Assembly: GCA_937891565.1 (NCBI GenBank)
Contig: CALAHA010000295.1
Location: 1 to 5,642 of the forward strand
Reading direction: 5' to 3'
Length of the DNA: 5,642 nt
DNA from: an uncultured Ilumatobacter sp.
Lineage (GTDB): Bacteria; Actinomycetota; Acidimicrobiia; Acidimicrobiales; Ilumatobacteraceae
Within the stretch, counting starts at the first letter, position 1. Each line of letters begins with the position of its first letter. Below the pieces are notes generated by a model. It was not told where the DNA came from and did no database searches. It saw only the letters and a program-made list of their open reading frames with translations. Positions 4,699 to 5,642 of this stretch are shown here, in pieces. Position numbers and translations under genes: made by a program.

Positions 4699-5642
4699 AT
4701 GTCGGCTGACACCACCACACCATTCTTCAACCCGCTCGACGAGGGATACATGGAGAACCCGTATCCCCATTTTGGTGAGATGCGTGACGGCGACCCAGCA
4801 CACTTTTCGCTGATTGATTTGTGGGTGCTGTTCAAGCACGACGATGTCTTCCGCCTCCTTCGCGATCCGTCGATGAGTGTGATGGACCACAAGATCGAGG
4901 TTCGCGACGAGGCACGCCGAGCCGAGATGATCGAGGCAGCCGGTGGCGAGTTCGAACGCAACACCTCGATGCTCAACACCGACCTGCCGGACCACACCCG
5001 GCTCCGTCGCCTCGTCAGTCAGGCGTTCACCCCGGCAGCCATCCAGGCGCTGCGTCCGCGCATCCAGGAACTGGTCGACGAAGCCCTCGACACGATCGCG
5101 GTCAACAGCGGCGGCGACGTCGTCAAAGAACTCGCCTTCCCACTCCCATTCGATGTGATCTCTGAGATGCTCGGCATGCCAGAAAGCGACAAGGACCAGA
5201 TTGCCGAATGGTCGGGCACGATCGTCAAGTCACTTGACCCCATGCTCGCCATCGAGGCCTTCGCCGAGATCAGGGCAGCGTCGGAGGCAATGAACGCCCA
5301 TATCGACGGAGTGATCACCTGGAAGCGCGCGAACCCGGCCGACGACCTCCTCACCGCACTGATCCAGGCTGAAGAAGACGGCGACCGCCTCACCCCGGTC
5401 GAGCTACGGGACCAGGTTGGGCTGCTCTTTATCGCCGGCCACGAGACCACCGTCAACCTGATCGGCACCGGGATCTACGAACTGCTCCGCAATCCTGAGC
5501 AGGCAGCCTTGTGGCGCGACAACCCCGAACTCGACGTCACAGCTGTCGACGAGATGCTGCGCTTTGTCAGCCCCGTCCAGTTTTCCCGTCGGATTACTCT
5601 CGACGCGATTGAATTCCAGGGCAAGACCATCCCGAAGGGCAT
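4699..5642 (+). CDS. Cytochrome P450 (N-terminal 314 residues, cut by window edge)
   Basis: The frame is open from the ATG at 4699 to the right edge and encodes the first 314 residues of a soluble bacterial class I P450, a haem monooxygenase fed by ferredoxin or a similar partner. FFNPLDEGYMENPYPHFGEM near the N-terminus is the usual proline-rich entry with no membrane anchor. DHTRLRRLVSQAFTP (about 98-112) is the C-helix haem-propionate region. LLFIAGHETTVNLIGTG is the I-helix, with the oxygen-activating AGHETT at 246-251. E285-M-L-R288 is the K-helix ExxR motif, followed by SPVQFSRRIT. The haem-binding FxxGxHxCxG loop lies beyond the window, so completeness cannot be judged. Substrate and CYP family are unknown; sterol, fatty acid or terpenoid hydroxylation are all possible. 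It is divergent from recQ with 47 bp between them. There is no clear ribosome binding site, so it may be leaderless. Confidence 0.95.
   Translation, partial: MSADTTTPFFNPLDEGYMENPYPHFGEMRDGDPAHFSLIDLWVLFKHDDVFRLLRDPSMSVMDHKIEVRDEARRAEMIEAAGGEFERNTSMLNTDLPDHTRLRRLVSQAFTPAAIQALRPRIQELVDEALDTIAVNSGGDVVKELAFPLPFDVISEMLGMPESDKDQIAEWSGTIVKSLDPMLAIEAFAEIRAASEAMNAHIDGVITWKRANPADDLLTALIQAEEDGDRLTPVELRDQVGLLFIAGHETTVNLIGTGIYELLRNPEQAALWRDNPELDVTAVDEMLRFVSPVQFSRRITLDAIEFQGKTIPKG

Overview
The window looks like a piece of an actinobacterial chromosome. GC is moderately high (judged by eye at roughly 60%). It carries an F420-type LLM oxidoreductase, a soluble bacterial cytochrome P450, and a nucleoside-type ABC permease whose C-terminus has the form common in Actinobacteria. 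A marine or freshwater acidimicrobial lineage would fit, but that is a guess from gene content, not a measurement. No tRNA, rRNA, CRISPR array, insertion sequence or phage gene was seen.

Layout. (1) Positions 1-515, plus strand: the last 170 residues of a BMP/nucleoside-type ABC transporter permease, cut by the left edge. (2) Positions 509-667: a 17-bp tandem repeat running across the permease stop codon, a short perfect hairpin, and a good ribosome binding site. (3) Positions 668-1525, plus strand: a complete LLM-class flavin/F420-dependent oxidoreductase. (4) Positions 1609-4651, minus strand: a two-gene unit read right to left. It holds a RecQ-family helicase with a ComF-like phosphoribosyltransferase (PRTase) domain at its C-terminus, followed after 58 bp by a divergent DprA/Smf-like protein. 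(5) From 4699, plus strand: a cytochrome P450, divergent from the helicase and cut by the right edge before its haem-cysteine loop. No gene-free stretch exceeds about 160 bases.

How the genes fit together. The permease, LLM oxidoreductase and P450 look like ordinary uptake and redox metabolism and show no obvious link to one another. The minus-strand pair stands apart. It joins a DNA-unwinding motor, a Zn-binding cluster, a ComFC-like PRTase and a DprA-like Rossmann protein, so it resembles the ComFA/ComFC/DprA set of natural transformation rebuilt around RecQ. I infer a DNA-processing role in repair, uptake or defence against foreign DNA. The sequence alone does not decide between these. This pair is the most interesting part of the window.
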